Positions 26,488 to 36,126 of a DNA stretch of 64,000 nucleotides are shown here, piece after piece; positions within the stretch are counted from its first letter, which is position 1; every line of letters starts with the position of its first letter. The notes under the pieces were generated by a model. That model had not been told where the DNA came from. It saw nothing but the letters and a program-made list of their open reading frames with translations, and ran no database searches. The stretch spans positions 1-64,000 of the forward strand of contig NZ_JAGHZV010000018.1 in the NCBI RefSeq assembly GCF_017745215.1, given 5' to 3'. A program made the translations under genes and the position numbers. The DNA is from Sphingomonas sp. Its GTDB lineage: Bacteria > Pseudomonadota > Alphaproteobacteria > Sphingomonadales > Sphingomonadaceae.

Positions 26488-27248
26488 CCGTCCGCGCGCG
26501 CGTCATCCCCTGCCTCGACGTCGCCGAAGGGCGCGTCGTGAAGGGCGTCAACTTCGTCGAGCTGCGCGACGCGGGCGATCCGGTCGAGCAGGCGCGCGCC
26601 TATGACGCGGCAGGGGCCGACGAGCTCTGCTTCCTCGACATCACCGCGAGCCATGAGGCGCGCGGCACGATCCTCGACGTGGTGCGGCGGACGGCCGAGG
26701 TGTGCTTCATGCCGCTCACCGTCGGCGGCGGCGTGCGCACGGTGGAGGATGCGCGTGCGCTGCTGCTCGCGGGGGCGGACAAGGTCGCGGTCAACTCGGC
26801 TGCGGTGGCGCGGCCCGAAGTGGTGGCGGAGATCGCGGACCGGATGGGCAGCCAGTGCGTCGTCGCCTCGGTCGATGCGCGGCGGATCGGCGAGGGCCGC
26901 TGGGAAGTCTTCACCCACGGCGGGCGGCGCGCGACGGGGATCGACGCAGTCTCGCATGCGCTGGGCCTCGCGCGGCTCGGCGCGGGCGAGCTGCTGGTCA
27001 CCTCGATGGACCGCGACGGCACGCGCGACGGCTACGACCTCGAGTTGATCCGCACGATCGCCGACCAGGTGACCGTGCCGGTGGTGGCATCGGGCGGGGT
27101 GGGCAACCTTCGCCATCTTGTCGAGGGGATCGTGCAGGGCCATGCCTCGGCGGTGCTCGCCGCCTCAATCTTCCACTTCGGCGAAGCGAGCATCGCCGAA
27201 GCGCATGCGGCGCTGCGGGCGGCGGGGATCGCGGTTCGCTCTCAATAG
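26484..27248 (+). CDS. hisF: Imidazole glycerol phosphate synthase cyclase subunit HisF
   Basis: Uses the ammonia released by HisH to form imidazole glycerol phosphate and AICAR. 254 residues, TIM barrel. Catalytic Asp in [16 protein letters not shown] and in [13 protein letters not shown]; phosphate loops VGGGVR and ASGGVGN. The start ATG overlaps the preceding small gene (ATGA). Confidence 0.97.
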   Translation: MTVRARVIPCLDVAEGRVVKGVNFVELRDAGDPVEQARAYDAAGADELCFLDITASHEARGTILDVVRRTAEVCFMPLTVGGGVRTVEDARALLLAGADKVAVNSAAVARPEVVAEIADRMGSQCVVASVDARRIGEGRWEVFTHGGRRATGIDAVSHALGLARLGAGELLVTSMDRDGTRDGYDLELIRTIADQVTVPVVASGGVGNLRHLVEGIVQGHASAVLAASIFHFGEASIAEAHAALRAAGIAVRSQ

Positions 27249-27318
27249 CCGTTGAGATTTGCGGCCGTGACGCCCGAGACTTAACCAAATCGCCAGCCCC
27301 CTCGCCTATCCTCCCGCC

Positions 27319-27510
27319 ATGCTCCGCATCGCCCTCGCCCTGCTGCTCGCCGCGCCCGCCATCGCCGAGGAGCCTGCACACACCGGTGTGGCGGGGCATC
27401 GCTCGATGCCCGAGCTCTCGGACCTCGCGCTCGCCGCGATCGCTGCGGGAGGCATCTGGTGGGTCCGCCGAGCGATGCGCGCGCGCTTCCGGCGCAGCCA
27501 GGAGGATTGA
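27319..27510 (+). CDS. Small exported protein with a C-terminal anchor (PEP-CTERM-like?)
   Basis: 63 residues. Signal peptide MLRIALALLLAAPAIAEE, a short mature segment, then MPELSDLALAAIAAGGIWWVRRAMRARFRR: a proline-containing motif, a hydrophobic helix and an arginine cluster. That layout resembles exosortase (PEP-CTERM) sorting signals, but the motif MPELSD is not a clear VPEP, so this is weak. It lies between hisF and hisE. An exosortase-V accessory-like gene at 56310 makes the idea worth testing. Confidence 0.6.
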   Translation: MLRIALALLLAAPAIAEEPAHTGVAGHRSMPELSDLALAAIAAGGIWWVRRAMRARFRRSQED

Positions 27511-27542
27511 CTTCGGACTCCGGCTCCCGCAGCCGGAGCGCC

Positions 27543-27863
27543 ATGGACTCGCTCGCCGCCCTCGAAGCCGTCATCCGCGAACGCCGCGGCGCCGATCCGT
27601 CCGAATCCTACGTCGCCAAGCTCTTCCACCGCGGCCGCGGCAAGATCGCGCAGAAGCTCGGCGAGGAAGCGGTCGAGACCGTGATCGCCGCGATGGGCGA
27701 CGATCCCGCAGCACTCACCGGCGAGGCGGCCGACCTCGTCTTCCACTTGCTCGTGCTGCTGGTCGACGCGGGCCTCAGCCTCGACGACGTCCGCGCCGAG
27801 CTCCTCCGCCGCGAGGGGCTGTCGGGCCTCGCCGAAAAGGCCGCGCGGACCGACCCGGACTGA
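27543..27863 (+). CDS. hisE: Phosphoribosyl-ATP pyrophosphatase HisE
   Basis: Second step of histidine synthesis, PRATP to PRAMP. 106 residues, helical MazG-like fold: SYVAKLFHRGRGKIAQKLGEEAVETVIAAM with the metal-binding Glu residues EExxE and, later, EAADLVFHLLVLL. The start at 27543 (MDSLAALEAVIRERR) is chosen over the track start at 27459. HisE is separate from HisI here; hisI is not in the window. Confidence 0.94.
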   Translation: MDSLAALEAVIRERRGADPSESYVAKLFHRGRGKIAQKLGEEAVETVIAAMGDDPAALTGEAADLVFHLLVLLVDAGLSLDDVRAELLRREGLSGLAEKAARTDPD

Positions 27864-27884
27864 TCCTTCCAAGCGGAGATCCCG

Positions 27885-28262
27885 ATGCCCATCGACGCCA
27901 CCCAGCCGTACGACGACCAGAATGTCTTCGCGAAGATCCTGCGCGGCGAGATCCCGTCGAAGAAAGTGCATGAGGACGAGTTCGCGCTCGCCTTCCACGA
28001 CATCAATCCGCAGGCGCCGCACCATATCCTGGTGATCCCCAAGGGGCCGTACGTCTCGTGGGACGATTTCAGCGCCAAGGCCTCGGACGCCGAGATCGCC
28101 GGCTTCGTCCGCGCGGTCGGGCAGGTCGCGCGAGACGCGGGCTTCGTCGCGCCGGGCTATCGGCTGCTCGCCAACGCCGGGCTCGACGGCCATCAGGAAG
28201 TGCCGCACCTCCACGTGCACATCTTCGCCGGCCGCCCGCTCGGGCCGATGCTGGCGCGCTAG
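27885..28262 (+). CDS. HIT-family nucleotide hydrolase (HinT-like)
   Basis: 125 residues. The histidine triad active site is QEVPHLHVHIFAG near the C-terminus. N-terminal stretch FAKILRGEIPSKKVHEDEFALAFHDINPQAPHH is typical of HinT, a nucleoside phosphoramidase. Last gene of the his operon run, 21 bases after hisE, with GGAGAT upstream. Role here is probably housekeeping. Confidence 0.92.
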   Translation: MPIDATQPYDDQNVFAKILRGEIPSKKVHEDEFALAFHDINPQAPHHILVIPKGPYVSWDDFSAKASDAEIAGFVRAVGQVARDAGFVAPGYRLLANAGLDGHQEVPHLHVHIFAGRPLGPMLAR

Positions 28263-28269
28263 GCGGCGC

Positions 28270-28794
28270 TCACGCGAGGCGGGCCACGCCCTCGTCGCGC
28301 GCCGCCTTTCGGAACAGCGCGGCCGAGACCAGCCAGATCGCGACGAAGGCGCCGTCGATCGCGAAGAGCCGGGGCTCGTGCCCGATCATGGCGAGCGCGG
28401 TCAGCGCCTGGGCGCCTGCGGTCGCCGCCATCGCCACGGCCATGCCCGCCGCGCGGAACCGCGCCGCCCCCGCCGCGCCGATCCCCACCGCAAGCACGCC
28501 CGCGAAGATCAGGTTCAGCGGGTCGGCCGGCTCGCCGATGAAGCCGACCGCGAGATTGGCCCAGACCAGCAGGAATGCCCCCGCCACCGCGACGGCAGCG
28601 CCCAGCCGATAGGCGGGATTGCCGCTCGCGCGCAGCGCCAGCTCAAGCGCGACGCCGGCCGCGAGGATCATCGTGCCGAAGACGAGGAAGTCCTCGACGC
28701 CCCAGTCCACCTCGCGCGTGACCTGCATCGCCGCCAGCGGCAATGCGAGAAGCCCCGCGGCGGCGCCCCAGCCCATCATTCTCCACCGATTCAT
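28270..28794 (-). CDS. Multi-pass membrane protein of unknown function
   Basis: 174 residues with five hydrophobic helices (AAAGLLALPLAAM; FLVFGTMILAAGVALELAL; LGAAVAVAGAFLLVWANLAVGF; LIFAGVLAVGIGAAG; FVAIWLVSAALF). The ATG at 28794 is preceded by GGAGGTTGGGC; the track start at 28824 is less favoured. No recognised family. Converges on hinT, with only a few bases between the stops. Confidence 0.75.
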   Translation of the reverse strand: MNRWRMMGWGAAAGLLALPLAAMQVTREVDWGVEDFLVFGTMILAAGVALELALRASGNPAYRLGAAVAVAGAFLLVWANLAVGFIGEPADPLNLIFAGVLAVGIGAAGAARFRAAGMAVAMAATAGAQALTALAMIGHEPRLFAIDGAFVAIWLVSAALFRKAARDEGVARLA

Positions 28795-28986
28795 GCCCAA
28801 CCTCCGTGACCGAGCCTCACCCATGCCCGCGCGCGATGCACCCCTGATCCGCGCGCCGAGGAGAAACGGTGCAGCCCGCCTCGGCGCGCGCGGCGCTTAG
28901 CCTATTGCGCCTCCCCGTTTTGCGGCTAGGTTCGCTCGCCATTACCATTGCTACCGGGGCGCGGCCCCGGCCGAGGGGGATTCTTG

Positions 28987-30555
28987 ATGGCATCAGCAGC
29001 ACCCAAACGAGGCTTTCTAGCGCGGATGTTCGCGCGGAAATCGATTGCGCAGGTCCAGCGCGAGACCGAGTCCAGCGAGCTCAAGCGCACGCTCGGCAAG
29101 TGGAACCTGCTCCTGCTGGGCGTGGGCTGCATCATCGGCGCGGGCATCTTCGTACGGACCGGCAGCGCCGCGGCGCTCCATGCGGGCCCGGCGGTGCTGC
29201 TCTCCTTCGTCGTCGCGGGCATCGTCTGCGCCTTCGCCGGCCTCTGCTATGCCGAGCTCTCCTCGACGCTGCCGGTCTCCGGCTCGGCCTACACCTATGG
29301 CTACACCACGCTGGGCGAGTTCGTCGCCTGGATCATGGGCGCGCTGCTGCTCCTCGAATATGGCCTTGCCGCGTCGGTGGTCGCGGTCGGCTGGGCAGGC
29401 TATGTCGTCAGCCTGCTGAACGACTTCGGCCTCCACATCCCCGCGGCGCTGACCGGCCCCAGCGGCTATACGCTGATGAAGGACGGCGCCCCGGTGCTGG
29501 TCGACGGCCATACCGTCACCACCGTGTTCAACCTGCCCGCCTTCCTGATCTGCGTCGCGCTCGCCGCGCTGCTCGTGGTCGGCGTGTCCGAATCGGCCAA
29601 GGTCAACAACGTCATCGTCGCGATCAAGGTGGGGGTGCTCACGGCGTTCATCGTCGTCGGCGGGCTGATCGTGATCACCCATTTCGGCGAGCTCGCCGCG
29701 AAGAACTGGGTGCCCTTCATCCCCCCCGCGCAGGGCGACGGCAAGTTCGGCGTCGACGGCATCATGCGCGCCGCCTCGATCGTGTTCTTCGCCTATATCG
29801 GCTTCGAGGCGGTCTCGACCGCAGGCCAGGAATCGAAGGACCCGAAGCGCGACATGCCCTTCGGCATCATCGGCTCGCTGGTCGTCTGCACCGTGATCTA
29901 CATGCTCGTCGCGGCGATCATGACGCTGCTGGTGCCCTACGCCTCGCTCAACGTGCCCGATCCGGTCGCGGTGGTGGTCGACCATTTCGGCCCGACCTGG
30001 GGCTGGCTCGCCAAGGTGATCAAGGTCGGCGCGATCGTCGGCCTCACCTCGGTGGTGCTCGTGCTGATGTACGCCCAGACGCGCATCTTCTACACGATGG
30101 CGCGCGACGGGCTGCTGCCCAAGGTGTTCAGCCACGTCCATCCGAAGTTCAAGACGCCGGCGCTCAACACCGTGCTGGTCGGCCTGATCACCGCGGTCGC
30201 CGCGGGCTTCTTCGACATCAACCTGCTCGGCGACGCCACCTCGGTCGGCACGCTCGCGGCCTTCGCGATCGTCTGCCTCTCGGTGATCTACCTGCGCCGC
30301 TCGGCGCCCGACCTGCCGCGCGGCTTCTCGGTGCCGCTCTATCCGGTGCTGCCGATCCTCGGCATCCTGTCGTGCGCCTATCTGATCTCGACCGTGCCGT
30401 GGAACGTGCTGCGCTTCTTCCTCATCTACATGGGGATCGCGGTGGTGCTCTACTTCGCCTATGGGTTCCATTTCTCGAACCTCCAGCATGGCGAGGGCCA
30501 GGATTCGGGTCCCGACATGGGCGAGTTCCCCGCGCCGGTGGGCGAGCAGCCCTGA
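28987..30555 (+). CDS. APC-family amino acid permease (CAT-like)
   Basis: 522 residues with about 12 membrane helices. The N-terminal amphipathic segment is followed by GVGCIIGAGIFVRTG, the glycine-rich substrate-binding stretch of helix 1 in APC transporters, and YAELSSTLPVSGSAYTY in helix 3. It resembles the YfnA/CAT type of cationic or branched amino acid transporters; substrate unresolved. The ATG at 28987 has GGGGGA upstream. A strong terminator follows. Confidence 0.9.
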   Translation: MASAAPKRGFLARMFARKSIAQVQRETESSELKRTLGKWNLLLLGVGCIIGAGIFVRTGSAAALHAGPAVLLSFVVAGIVCAFAGLCYAELSSTLPVSGSAYTYGYTTLGEFVAWIMGALLLLEYGLAASVVAVGWAGYVVSLLNDFGLHIPAALTGPSGYTLMKDGAPVLVDGHTVTTVFNLPAFLICVALAALLVVGVSESAKVNNVIVAIKVGVLTAFIVVGGLIVITHFGELAAKNWVPFIPPAQGDGKFGVDGIMRAASIVFFAYIGFEAVSTAGQESKDPKRDMPFGIIGSLVVCTVIYMLVAAIMTLLVPYASLNVPDPVAVVVDHFGPTWGWLAKVIKVGAIVGLTSVVLVLMYAQTRIFYTMARDGLLPKVFSHVHPKFKTPALNTVLVGLITAVAAGFFDINLLGDATSVGTLAAFAIVCLSVIYLRRSAPDLPRGFSVPLYPVLPILGILSCAYLISTVPWNVLRFFLIYMGIAVVLYFAYGFHFSNLQHGEGQDSGPDMGEFPAPVGEQP

Positions 30556-30577
30556 GGCCGAGCGCTTCGGACAAAGC

Positions 30578-30610
30578 AAAAGGGCCGGGGTTTCCCCCGG
30601 CCCTTTTTTT
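30578..30610. terminator. Strong bidirectional intrinsic terminator
   Basis: AAAAGGGCCGGGG tttc CCCCGGCCCTTTTTTT: a perfect G/C stem with T7 on the plus strand and A4 mirrored on the minus strand. It serves the amino acid permease gene and the convergent adenosine kinase gene. Confidence 0.93.
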
Positions 30611-30631
30611 GTCGGTTGCGAGAGGATCCGC

Positions 30632-31630
30632 TCAGCCCAGCCGTTCGGCGGCGAGCGCCTTCAGGTCCTTCTCGGCGCGGGCACCGTAGTGCTGGATGAT
30701 CTCCCCCGCGCAGATCGCGCCCAGGCGGAGCGACTGTTCGACGCTCATCCCCTGCGCCTGGCCGTGGAGGAAGCCCGCGGCGAACAGGTCGCCGGCGCCC
30801 GTGGTGTCGACCACCTTCGAGACCGGCTCGGCCGGGACCTCGACACGCTCGGCGCCGACCAGCGCCATCGCGCCCTTCTCGCTGCGCGTCACCACCAGCA
30901 CCGGCACCTTGCCGTGGATGTGCGCCACCGCCGCCTCGAATTCCTCATGCTCGCACAGCGCGAGCAGCTCGCTCTCGTTGGCGAAGAGGATGTCGATCAG
31001 CCCGTCCTCGATCAGCGTGCGGAAGTCGCCGCCGTGGCGCGAGATGCAGAAGACGTCGGACAAAGTGAAGGCGACCTTGCGCCCCGCCTCGCGCGCGACC
31101 TGGATCGCCTTGCGCATCGCGGCGCGCGGCTCCTCGGGGTCCCAGAGATAGCCTTCGAGATAGAGGATCGCGCCGCTGCGGATGAGGTCGAGGTCGAGCG
31201 CGCTCGCGGGGAGGAACTGCGAGGCGCCGAGGAAGGTGTTCATCGTCCGCTGCCCGTCGGGCGTGACGAAGATCAGGCAGCGCGCGGTGGTCGGCTCGCC
31301 CGCGCGCGTCGCGGTGCCGAAGTCGACGCCCGCCGCCCGGATGTCGTGCGCGAAGACTTCGCCGAGCTGGTCGTCCGCCACCTGGCCGATGAAGCCGCAG
31401 CGCCCGCCGAGCGCGGCGATCCCCGCGACGGTATTCGCCGCCGACCCGCCCGAGACTTCGCGGCCCGGACCCATCTTGGCATAGAGCGCATCGGCGTCGG
31501 CCGGCGAGAACATCAGCTGCATCGAGCCCTTGGTCATGCCTTCGGCGACGATGAAAGCGTCATCGGCCTGGGCCAGGATGTCGACGATCGCGTTGCCGAT
31601 CGCGACGACGTCATAGGTGGGTGCGGCCAA
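30632..31630 (-). CDS. Adenosine kinase-like PfkB-family sugar kinase
   Basis: 332 residues. N-terminal region YDVVAIGNAIVD and SGGSAANTVAGIAALGG, then the second PfkB signature VVDTTGAGDLFAAGFLHG, whose Asp is the catalytic base. Annotated relatives are adenosine kinases, but the sugar specificity cannot be read from these motifs alone. The TTG at 31630 is chosen because GGGGAG is seven bases upstream and the protein then begins LAAPTYDVVAIGN. It converges on the amino acid permease gene. Confidence 0.85.
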   Translation of the reverse strand: MAAPTYDVVAIGNAIVDILAQADDAFIVAEGMTKGSMQLMFSPADADALYAKMGPGREVSGGSAANTVAGIAALGGRCGFIGQVADDQLGEVFAHDIRAAGVDFGTATRAGEPTTARCLIFVTPDGQRTMNTFLGASQFLPASALDLDLIRSGAILYLEGYLWDPEEPRAAMRKAIQVAREAGRKVAFTLSDVFCISRHGGDFRTLIEDGLIDILFANESELLALCEHEEFEAAVAHIHGKVPVLVVTRSEKGAMALVGAERVEVPAEPVSKVVDTTGAGDLFAAGFLHGQAQGMSVEQSLRLGAICAGEIIQHYGARAEKDLKALAAERLG

Positions 31631-31686
31631 TTCTAAACTCCCCTTGGGTTGCGCGGACGCCCTAGGGACAGGCAAAGGAGAGCGCA

Positions 31687-32361
31687 ATGATCCAGGCATT
31701 CTTCCTGTCGCTGGGCGACTTGTTCGACATGCGCGTGGCCGGCGTCTTCCTGAAGTCGCTGCTGCTCACCCTGCTGCTGTTCGCGGGTCTCGGCGTCGGG
31801 CTCTATTTCGGGCTGCACTGGGCGGCGGCGCAGGTCTTCGGTGCCGGCTACGGCAGCGGCGCCTTCGCCGACATCGTCACGATCGTGGTGATCATCTTCG
31901 CGCACTGGCTGCTCTTCCGCGCGATCGCGATCGCCGTGGTGGGGATCTTCGCCGACGAAGTGGTCGAGGCGGTCGAGAAGCGGCGCTATCCGGCCGCCTT
32001 CGCGAGCGTGCGCAAGGTCCCGTTCCACCGATCGCTCGCGATGGGGCTGCGCAGCGGGTTGCGCGCGATCGGCTACAACATCCTGTTCTCGCCGCTCTAT
32101 CTCGTCGCCAATTTCGCCGCGCCGGTGGTGTTCTTCGTCGTAAACGCCTGGCTCCTCGGCAAGGATTTCGGCGACATGGTCGCCGTGCGTCACATGCCCG
32201 AAGCCGACCTGCCCCAGTGGCGCCGCCGCACGCGCCTCCGCCGGCTGGGCGTGGGCGCAGTCGGCACCGCGCTGCTGCTCGTGCCGGTGGTGAACCTGAT
32301 CGCGCCGATCCTCGGCGCGGCGATGGCGGCGCATGCCTTTCACCAGGGACGGCGCGCTTGA
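31687..32361 (+). CDS. EI24-domain (CysZ-like) membrane protein
   Basis: 224 residues with several membrane helices. The EI24 layout is seen as FFLSLGDLFDMRVAGVFLKSLLLT at the start and the conserved C-terminal segment HMPEADLPQWRRRTRLRRLGVG followed by the final helix LLLVPVVNLIAPILGAAMAAH. CysZ of this family is a sulfate transporter, but most family members are uncharacterised, so sulfate is not claimed. The stop overlaps the lipoprotein gene (TTGA). Confidence 0.82.
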   Translation: MIQAFFLSLGDLFDMRVAGVFLKSLLLTLLLFAGLGVGLYFGLHWAAAQVFGAGYGSGAFADIVTIVVIIFAHWLLFRAIAIAVVGIFADEVVEAVEKRRYPAAFASVRKVPFHRSLAMGLRSGLRAIGYNILFSPLYLVANFAAPVVFFVVNAWLLGKDFGDMVAVRHMPEADLPQWRRRTRLRRLGVGAVGTALLLVPVVNLIAPILGAAMAAHAFHQGRRA

Positions 32362-32747
32362 GGCTGGCGCCCGCCCTGCCCGCGCTGCTGCTGCTCGCCA
32401 GCTGCGGCGAAGGCGAAGTCGCGCGGCCCGCGCACCTGCCGGCCCCGCCGGTCGCCGTGCCGGCGCGGGTGAGCGGCCCTTATGCCGAGGCGCCGCCGCG
32501 CGCCAACCCCGGCGTGATCCCCGGCCAGAGCGCCCGCGCGCTGATCGCCGCCTATGGCCAGCCGCGGCTCGACGTGCAGGAAGGCAAGGGCCGCAAGCTC
32601 CAGTTCGCCGGCAGCGCCTGCGTGCTCGACGTCTACCTCTACCCGCGTGGGCGCGGCGACGCGGTGGCGACGCATTACGACGCGCGGCTGCGTGACGGCC
32701 GCCCGGCCGAAGCCGGCGCGTGCATCGCGACGCTGGGCGGGCGCTGA
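32358..32747 (+). CDS. Small lipoprotein coupled to the EI24 gene
   Basis: 129 residues, from a TTG that overlaps the EI24 stop (TTGA). Signal and lipobox LLLASCGEGE. After a proline-rich stretch (LPAPPVAVPARVSGPYAEAPP) comes a small domain, LIAAYGQPRLDVQEGKGRKLQFAG, with two cysteines (SACVLDVYLYP and GACIATLGG). It is probably outer-membrane or inner-membrane anchored on the periplasmic side. Function unknown. Confidence 0.7.
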   Translation: MRLAPALPALLLLASCGEGEVARPAHLPAPPVAVPARVSGPYAEAPPRANPGVIPGQSARALIAAYGQPRLDVQEGKGRKLQFAGSACVLDVYLYPRGRGDAVATHYDARLRDGRPAEAGACIATLGGR

Positions 32748-32817
32748 ACCGAGTTTATTGCTTCGGCGAAATGGCTTGCTACACCTTGCCCAGGGATTCC
32801 AGGGCCGGGGGGAATCG

Positions 32818-34038
32818 GTGACCAAAGCGAAGGCGATGCTCCTGGCCGCGGCGATGCTCGTTCCGCAGGCGGCGGGCGCTCAGCAACTGGCGGTGCTCGA
32901 CCAGGAGGCGGCGGGCCGGCTCGAGCCCGGCGACGCCAGGGACCGTTTTGGCTCCTATCGCGACATTTGGAGCTTCGACGCCAAGCCCGGGATCGTCTAC
33001 AAGATCGAGCTCCGCTCGACCGACTTCGACGCCGCGCTCGAGCTGCCCGCGAACGGGGCGTTCCAGGCCCCGCCGCGCGTCTATGACGACATCTTCGGCC
33101 AATCGAACCCCAATTCGATGGCGATGATGGTCCTGGCCAAGCCGGCGCGGGTGCAGATCGCCGTCGGCACCGTCGACGTTCCCGGCACCGGCGCCTATCG
33201 GCTGACGGTCTCGAACGCCGGGGCATGCGCGCAGATCCGCTCGCCCGAGACCTATGGCTGCCCGCCCGCACCGCCGCAAAAGGCGAAGACCCCCGCCGAG
33301 GTCGAGCAGGAGGCCGCCGCTCTGGTCGCGAAGGCGCAGGCCGAGGCGGCGAAGGGCAATGCCGATGGGATGACCGCCCTCGGCCTCTATTATCGCGGCG
33401 TGAAGAACGACCAGGTGCAGGCTGCTCAATGGCTCGAGCGCGGCTATGCCGCGGGCGACCAGCGCGCGGGCGCCGAGCTGGCGCGAATGCATTCGGACAG
33501 TTTCTACACCTTTCCCGGGCGCGATCCCGCGCGCGCCATCCAGATCTGGCGCTCGCTGGCGGCGAAGGGGAACGTCGAGGCGATGATGAAGCTCGCCAAC
33601 GCCTATCGCTTCGGCCTCGACGTGCCGCTCGACGGCCCGGCGTCGCTCGGCTTCTACCAGCGCGCGGCGCAGGGCGGCAACGTGCAGGCGGCGCGGCTGC
33701 TCTCCAAGGTCTATCACGACAATTTCGAGCTGCCGGAGAAACCGCCGGAGGAATTTTCAGCCTCGGTCGAGCGCTGGAAGCGCGATATCGAGACGCGGCG
33801 CGCCAAACGCGGCAGCCCCAAGGACGCGCTGTATGTGGAGATCGATCTCTCGCAGTCGAGCTATTATCTGCGGCTCGCCGGGCTGAACGGCGACGGCAAA
33901 GCGGCGATCGATTATGCGTGGCGGCTCCACGACGGTGTCGGCTTGCCCAAGAGCGACGCATATGCGCTCAAATGGACACGCAAGGCGGCGCTTCGCGGCA
34001 ATGAAGAGGCCAGGGAGATGCTCGCGGAGCTCAAATGA
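32818..34038 (+). CDS. Exported protein with PPC-like domain and Sel1 repeats
   Basis: 406 residues from the GTG at 32818 (GGGGGG upstream). A signal peptide ([18 protein letters not shown]) is followed by a beta-rich domain resembling a pre-peptidase C-terminal domain ([31 protein letters not shown]), then a helical region with Sel1-type TPR repeats ([47 protein letters not shown]). Sel1 repeats mediate protein-protein contacts. The 3' end overlaps the convergent queG by eight bases. Confidence 0.8.
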   Translation: MTKAKAMLLAAAMLVPQAAGAQQLAVLDQEAAGRLEPGDARDRFGSYRDIWSFDAKPGIVYKIELRSTDFDAALELPANGAFQAPPRVYDDIFGQSNPNSMAMMVLAKPARVQIAVGTVDVPGTGAYRLTVSNAGACAQIRSPETYGCPPAPPQKAKTPAEVEQEAAALVAKAQAEAAKGNADGMTALGLYYRGVKNDQVQAAQWLERGYAAGDQRAGAELARMHSDSFYTFPGRDPARAIQIWRSLAAKGNVEAMMKLANAYRFGLDVPLDGPASLGFYQRAAQGGNVQAARLLSKVYHDNFELPEKPPEEFSASVERWKRDIETRRAKRGSPKDALYVEIDLSQSSYYLRLAGLNGDGKAAIDYAWRLHDGVGLPKSDAYALKWTRKAALRGNEEAREMLAELK

Positions 34039-35155
34039 GCCATTCGTCTAGCACTGCCGGGTCGGTCTCGCCGGCGGCACGCGTCGCCCGCTCCGCTTCC
34101 GAACGGGCCGGATCGAGCCGCTTGAGTGCCCAGACTGCCGCGCCCCGGACCTCGGGCGCAGGATCGTCTAGCAGCCCCGCCACCACCGGGACGAGCGCCG
34201 CGCTGCCGCTGTTGCCCGCGGCGACCAGGCAATTGCGCACCATCCGGTCGCGGCCGATCCGCTTGATCGGCGAGCCGGAGAAGACCTGGCGGAACGCGGC
34301 CTCGTCCAGCGCCAGCAAGTCGCGAAGCTCCGGCGCGGCGAGCTCGGCGCGGGCTGCGAAGGCGAGGTTCGCCTGGGCAGCGCTGGCGAACTTGTTCCAC
34401 GGGCAGACCGCCAGGCAATCGTCGCAACCGTAGATGCGGTTGCCGATCCCTTCGCGGAACTCGCGCGGGATCGCGCCCCTGTGCTCGATCGTGAGGTACG
34501 AGATGCAGCGCCGCGCATCGAGGCGGTAGGGCGCCGGGAAGGCGTCGGTCGGGCAGGCTCCCTGGCAGGCGGTGCAATTCCCGCAGCGATCGCGGCCGGG
34601 CGCGTCGGGAGCCAGGTCCAGCGTGGTATAGATCGCGCCGAGGAACAGCCAGCTGCCGTGGCTGCGGCTGACGAGGTTGGTGTGCTTGCCCTGCCAGCCC
34701 AGCCCCGCCGCCTCGGCGAGCGGCTTCTCCATCACCGGCGCCGTATCGACGAACACCTTCAAGGGCGCCGGCGCCGTCTCGGCGAGCCAGCGGCCGAGCG
34801 CCTTGAGCGCCTTCTTGACCACGTCGTGATAGTCCTGCCCCTGGGCATAGACCGAGATGCGGCCGCGCTCGCCGACCTCGGCCAGCGCCAGCGGATCGTG
34901 CGCGGGGGCATAGCTCATCCCGAGCGCGATCACCGAGCGGACCTCGGGCCAGAGGCCGGCGGGGCTCGCGCGGTGATCGGCGCGCTCCTCCATCCAGATC
35001 ATCGAGCCGTGGCGGCCCTCCTCGAGCCATTGCCTCAGCCGCGCGCCCGTCGCCGGTGCGGCGTCGGCGCGCGCGATTCCGCACGCCGCGAATCCCAATT
35101 CGGCAGCTTTGGCCCGGATTAGGCCTTCCAATGGCTTGTCTTGCGCCACGCGCAC
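34031..35155 (-). CDS. queG: Epoxyqueuosine reductase QueG
   Basis: Final step of queuosine synthesis: reduces epoxyqueuosine in tRNA using cobalamin and two 4Fe-4S clusters. 374 residues. Cluster motifs [16 protein letters not shown] and [13 protein letters not shown] are complete. The C-terminal 60 residues form a HEAT-like repeat ([24 protein letters not shown]), as in full-length QueG. Starts at GTG 35155, or GTG 35149. Overlaps the end of the convergent Sel1 gene. Confidence 0.95.
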   Translation of the reverse strand: MRVAQDKPLEGLIRAKAAELGFAACGIARADAAPATGARLRQWLEEGRHGSMIWMEERADHRASPAGLWPEVRSVIALGMSYAPAHDPLALAEVGERGRISVYAQGQDYHDVVKKALKALGRWLAETAPAPLKVFVDTAPVMEKPLAEAAGLGWQGKHTNLVSRSHGSWLFLGAIYTTLDLAPDAPGRDRCGNCTACQGACPTDAFPAPYRLDARRCISYLTIEHRGAIPREFREGIGNRIYGCDDCLAVCPWNKFASAAQANLAFAARAELAAPELRDLLALDEAAFRQVFSGSPIKRIGRDRMVRNCLVAAGNSGSAALVPVVAGLLDDPAPEVRGAAVWALKRLDPARSEAERATRAAGETDPAVLDEWLI

Positions 35156-35190
35156 CCGCTACCAGATCGCTCGTAACGGAGGGACCCTGT

Positions 35191-36126
35191 TTGAGCAGCG
35201 TATTGGCCGTCAGCGCCACGGGACTCGTCAAACGGTTCGGCGAGCGGCGCGTCGTGGATGGGGTCGACATCTCGGTCTCGCGTGGACAGATTTATGGCGT
35301 GCTCGGGCCCAACGGCGCGGGCAAGACCACGACGCTGCGCATGGTGCTCGGCATCATCGAGCCCGACGAGGGCCAGCGCGTGCTGCTCGGCCGCGAGCGC
35401 CCGCGCGAAGCCAGCGACCATGTCGGCTATCTCCCCGAGGAGCGCGGCCTCTATCCGGGGATGAAGGCGCGCGAAGCGATCGCCTTCATGGGCGCGCTGC
35501 GCGGGCTGCCCTGGTCGCAAGGACGGAAACGGGCCGTCGAGCTGATGGAGGCGGCGGGGCTGGGCCATGCCGTCGAGCAGAAGATCCGCAAGCTCTCCAA
35601 GGGCATGGCGCAGATCGTCCAGCTGCTCGGCTCGATCGTGCACGAGCCCGAGCTGCTCGTGCTCGACGAGCCCTTCTCGGGGCTCGATCCCGTGAACCAG
35701 GAGCGGCTCGAGGCGCTGATCCTCGCCCAGCGCGACCGCGGCGCGACCGTGCTCTTTTCCACCCATGTGATGGCGCATGCCGAGCGGCTGTGCGACCGGC
35801 TGTCGATCATCGCGGGCGGGCGGGTGCGCTTCGAAGGCACCGTCGACGATGCGCGCGCGACGCTGCCGCTCAAGGCGCGCTACACCCCGCACCATTCGGA
35901 CGAAGGACTGCGCGCGCTGCTCCCCGCCGACGCGGAGGTCGATAACGGCGGGTGGCGCTTCACCGTGCCGGGCGAGGGGATCGAAGCGATGCTCGTGAAG
36001 CTGATCGACGCGGGCTACGGCATCTCGGGCCTGTCGATCGAGCGGCCGGGGCTGCACGACGCCTTCATGCGGATCGTCGGCCAGCAGGGCGGCGAGCCCG
36101 AAGCCGAGCCGGAGGAACTGGCATGA
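35191..36126 (+). CDS. ABC exporter ATP-binding protein (NatA-like)
   Basis: 311 residues. Walker A GPNGAGKTTTLRMVLG, signature LSKGMAQIVQLLGSI, Walker B LLVLDEPFSGLDP and H-loop FSTHVMAHAERL. A C-terminal extension of about 90 residues is common in ABC-2 exporters of the NatA/CcmA/DrrA type. The TTG at 35191 is supported by GGAGGG and by the domain starting at VLAVSATGLVKRFG. Overlaps its permease gene by ATGA, so the two form one transporter. Confidence 0.93.
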   Translation: MSSVLAVSATGLVKRFGERRVVDGVDISVSRGQIYGVLGPNGAGKTTTLRMVLGIIEPDEGQRVLLGRERPREASDHVGYLPEERGLYPGMKAREAIAFMGALRGLPWSQGRKRAVELMEAAGLGHAVEQKIRKLSKGMAQIVQLLGSIVHEPELLVLDEPFSGLDPVNQERLEALILAQRDRGATVLFSTHVMAHAERLCDRLSIIAGGRVRFEGTVDDARATLPLKARYTPHHSDEGLRALLPADAEVDNGGWRFTVPGEGIEAMLVKLIDAGYGISGLSIERPGLHDAFMRIVGQQGGEPEAEPEELA

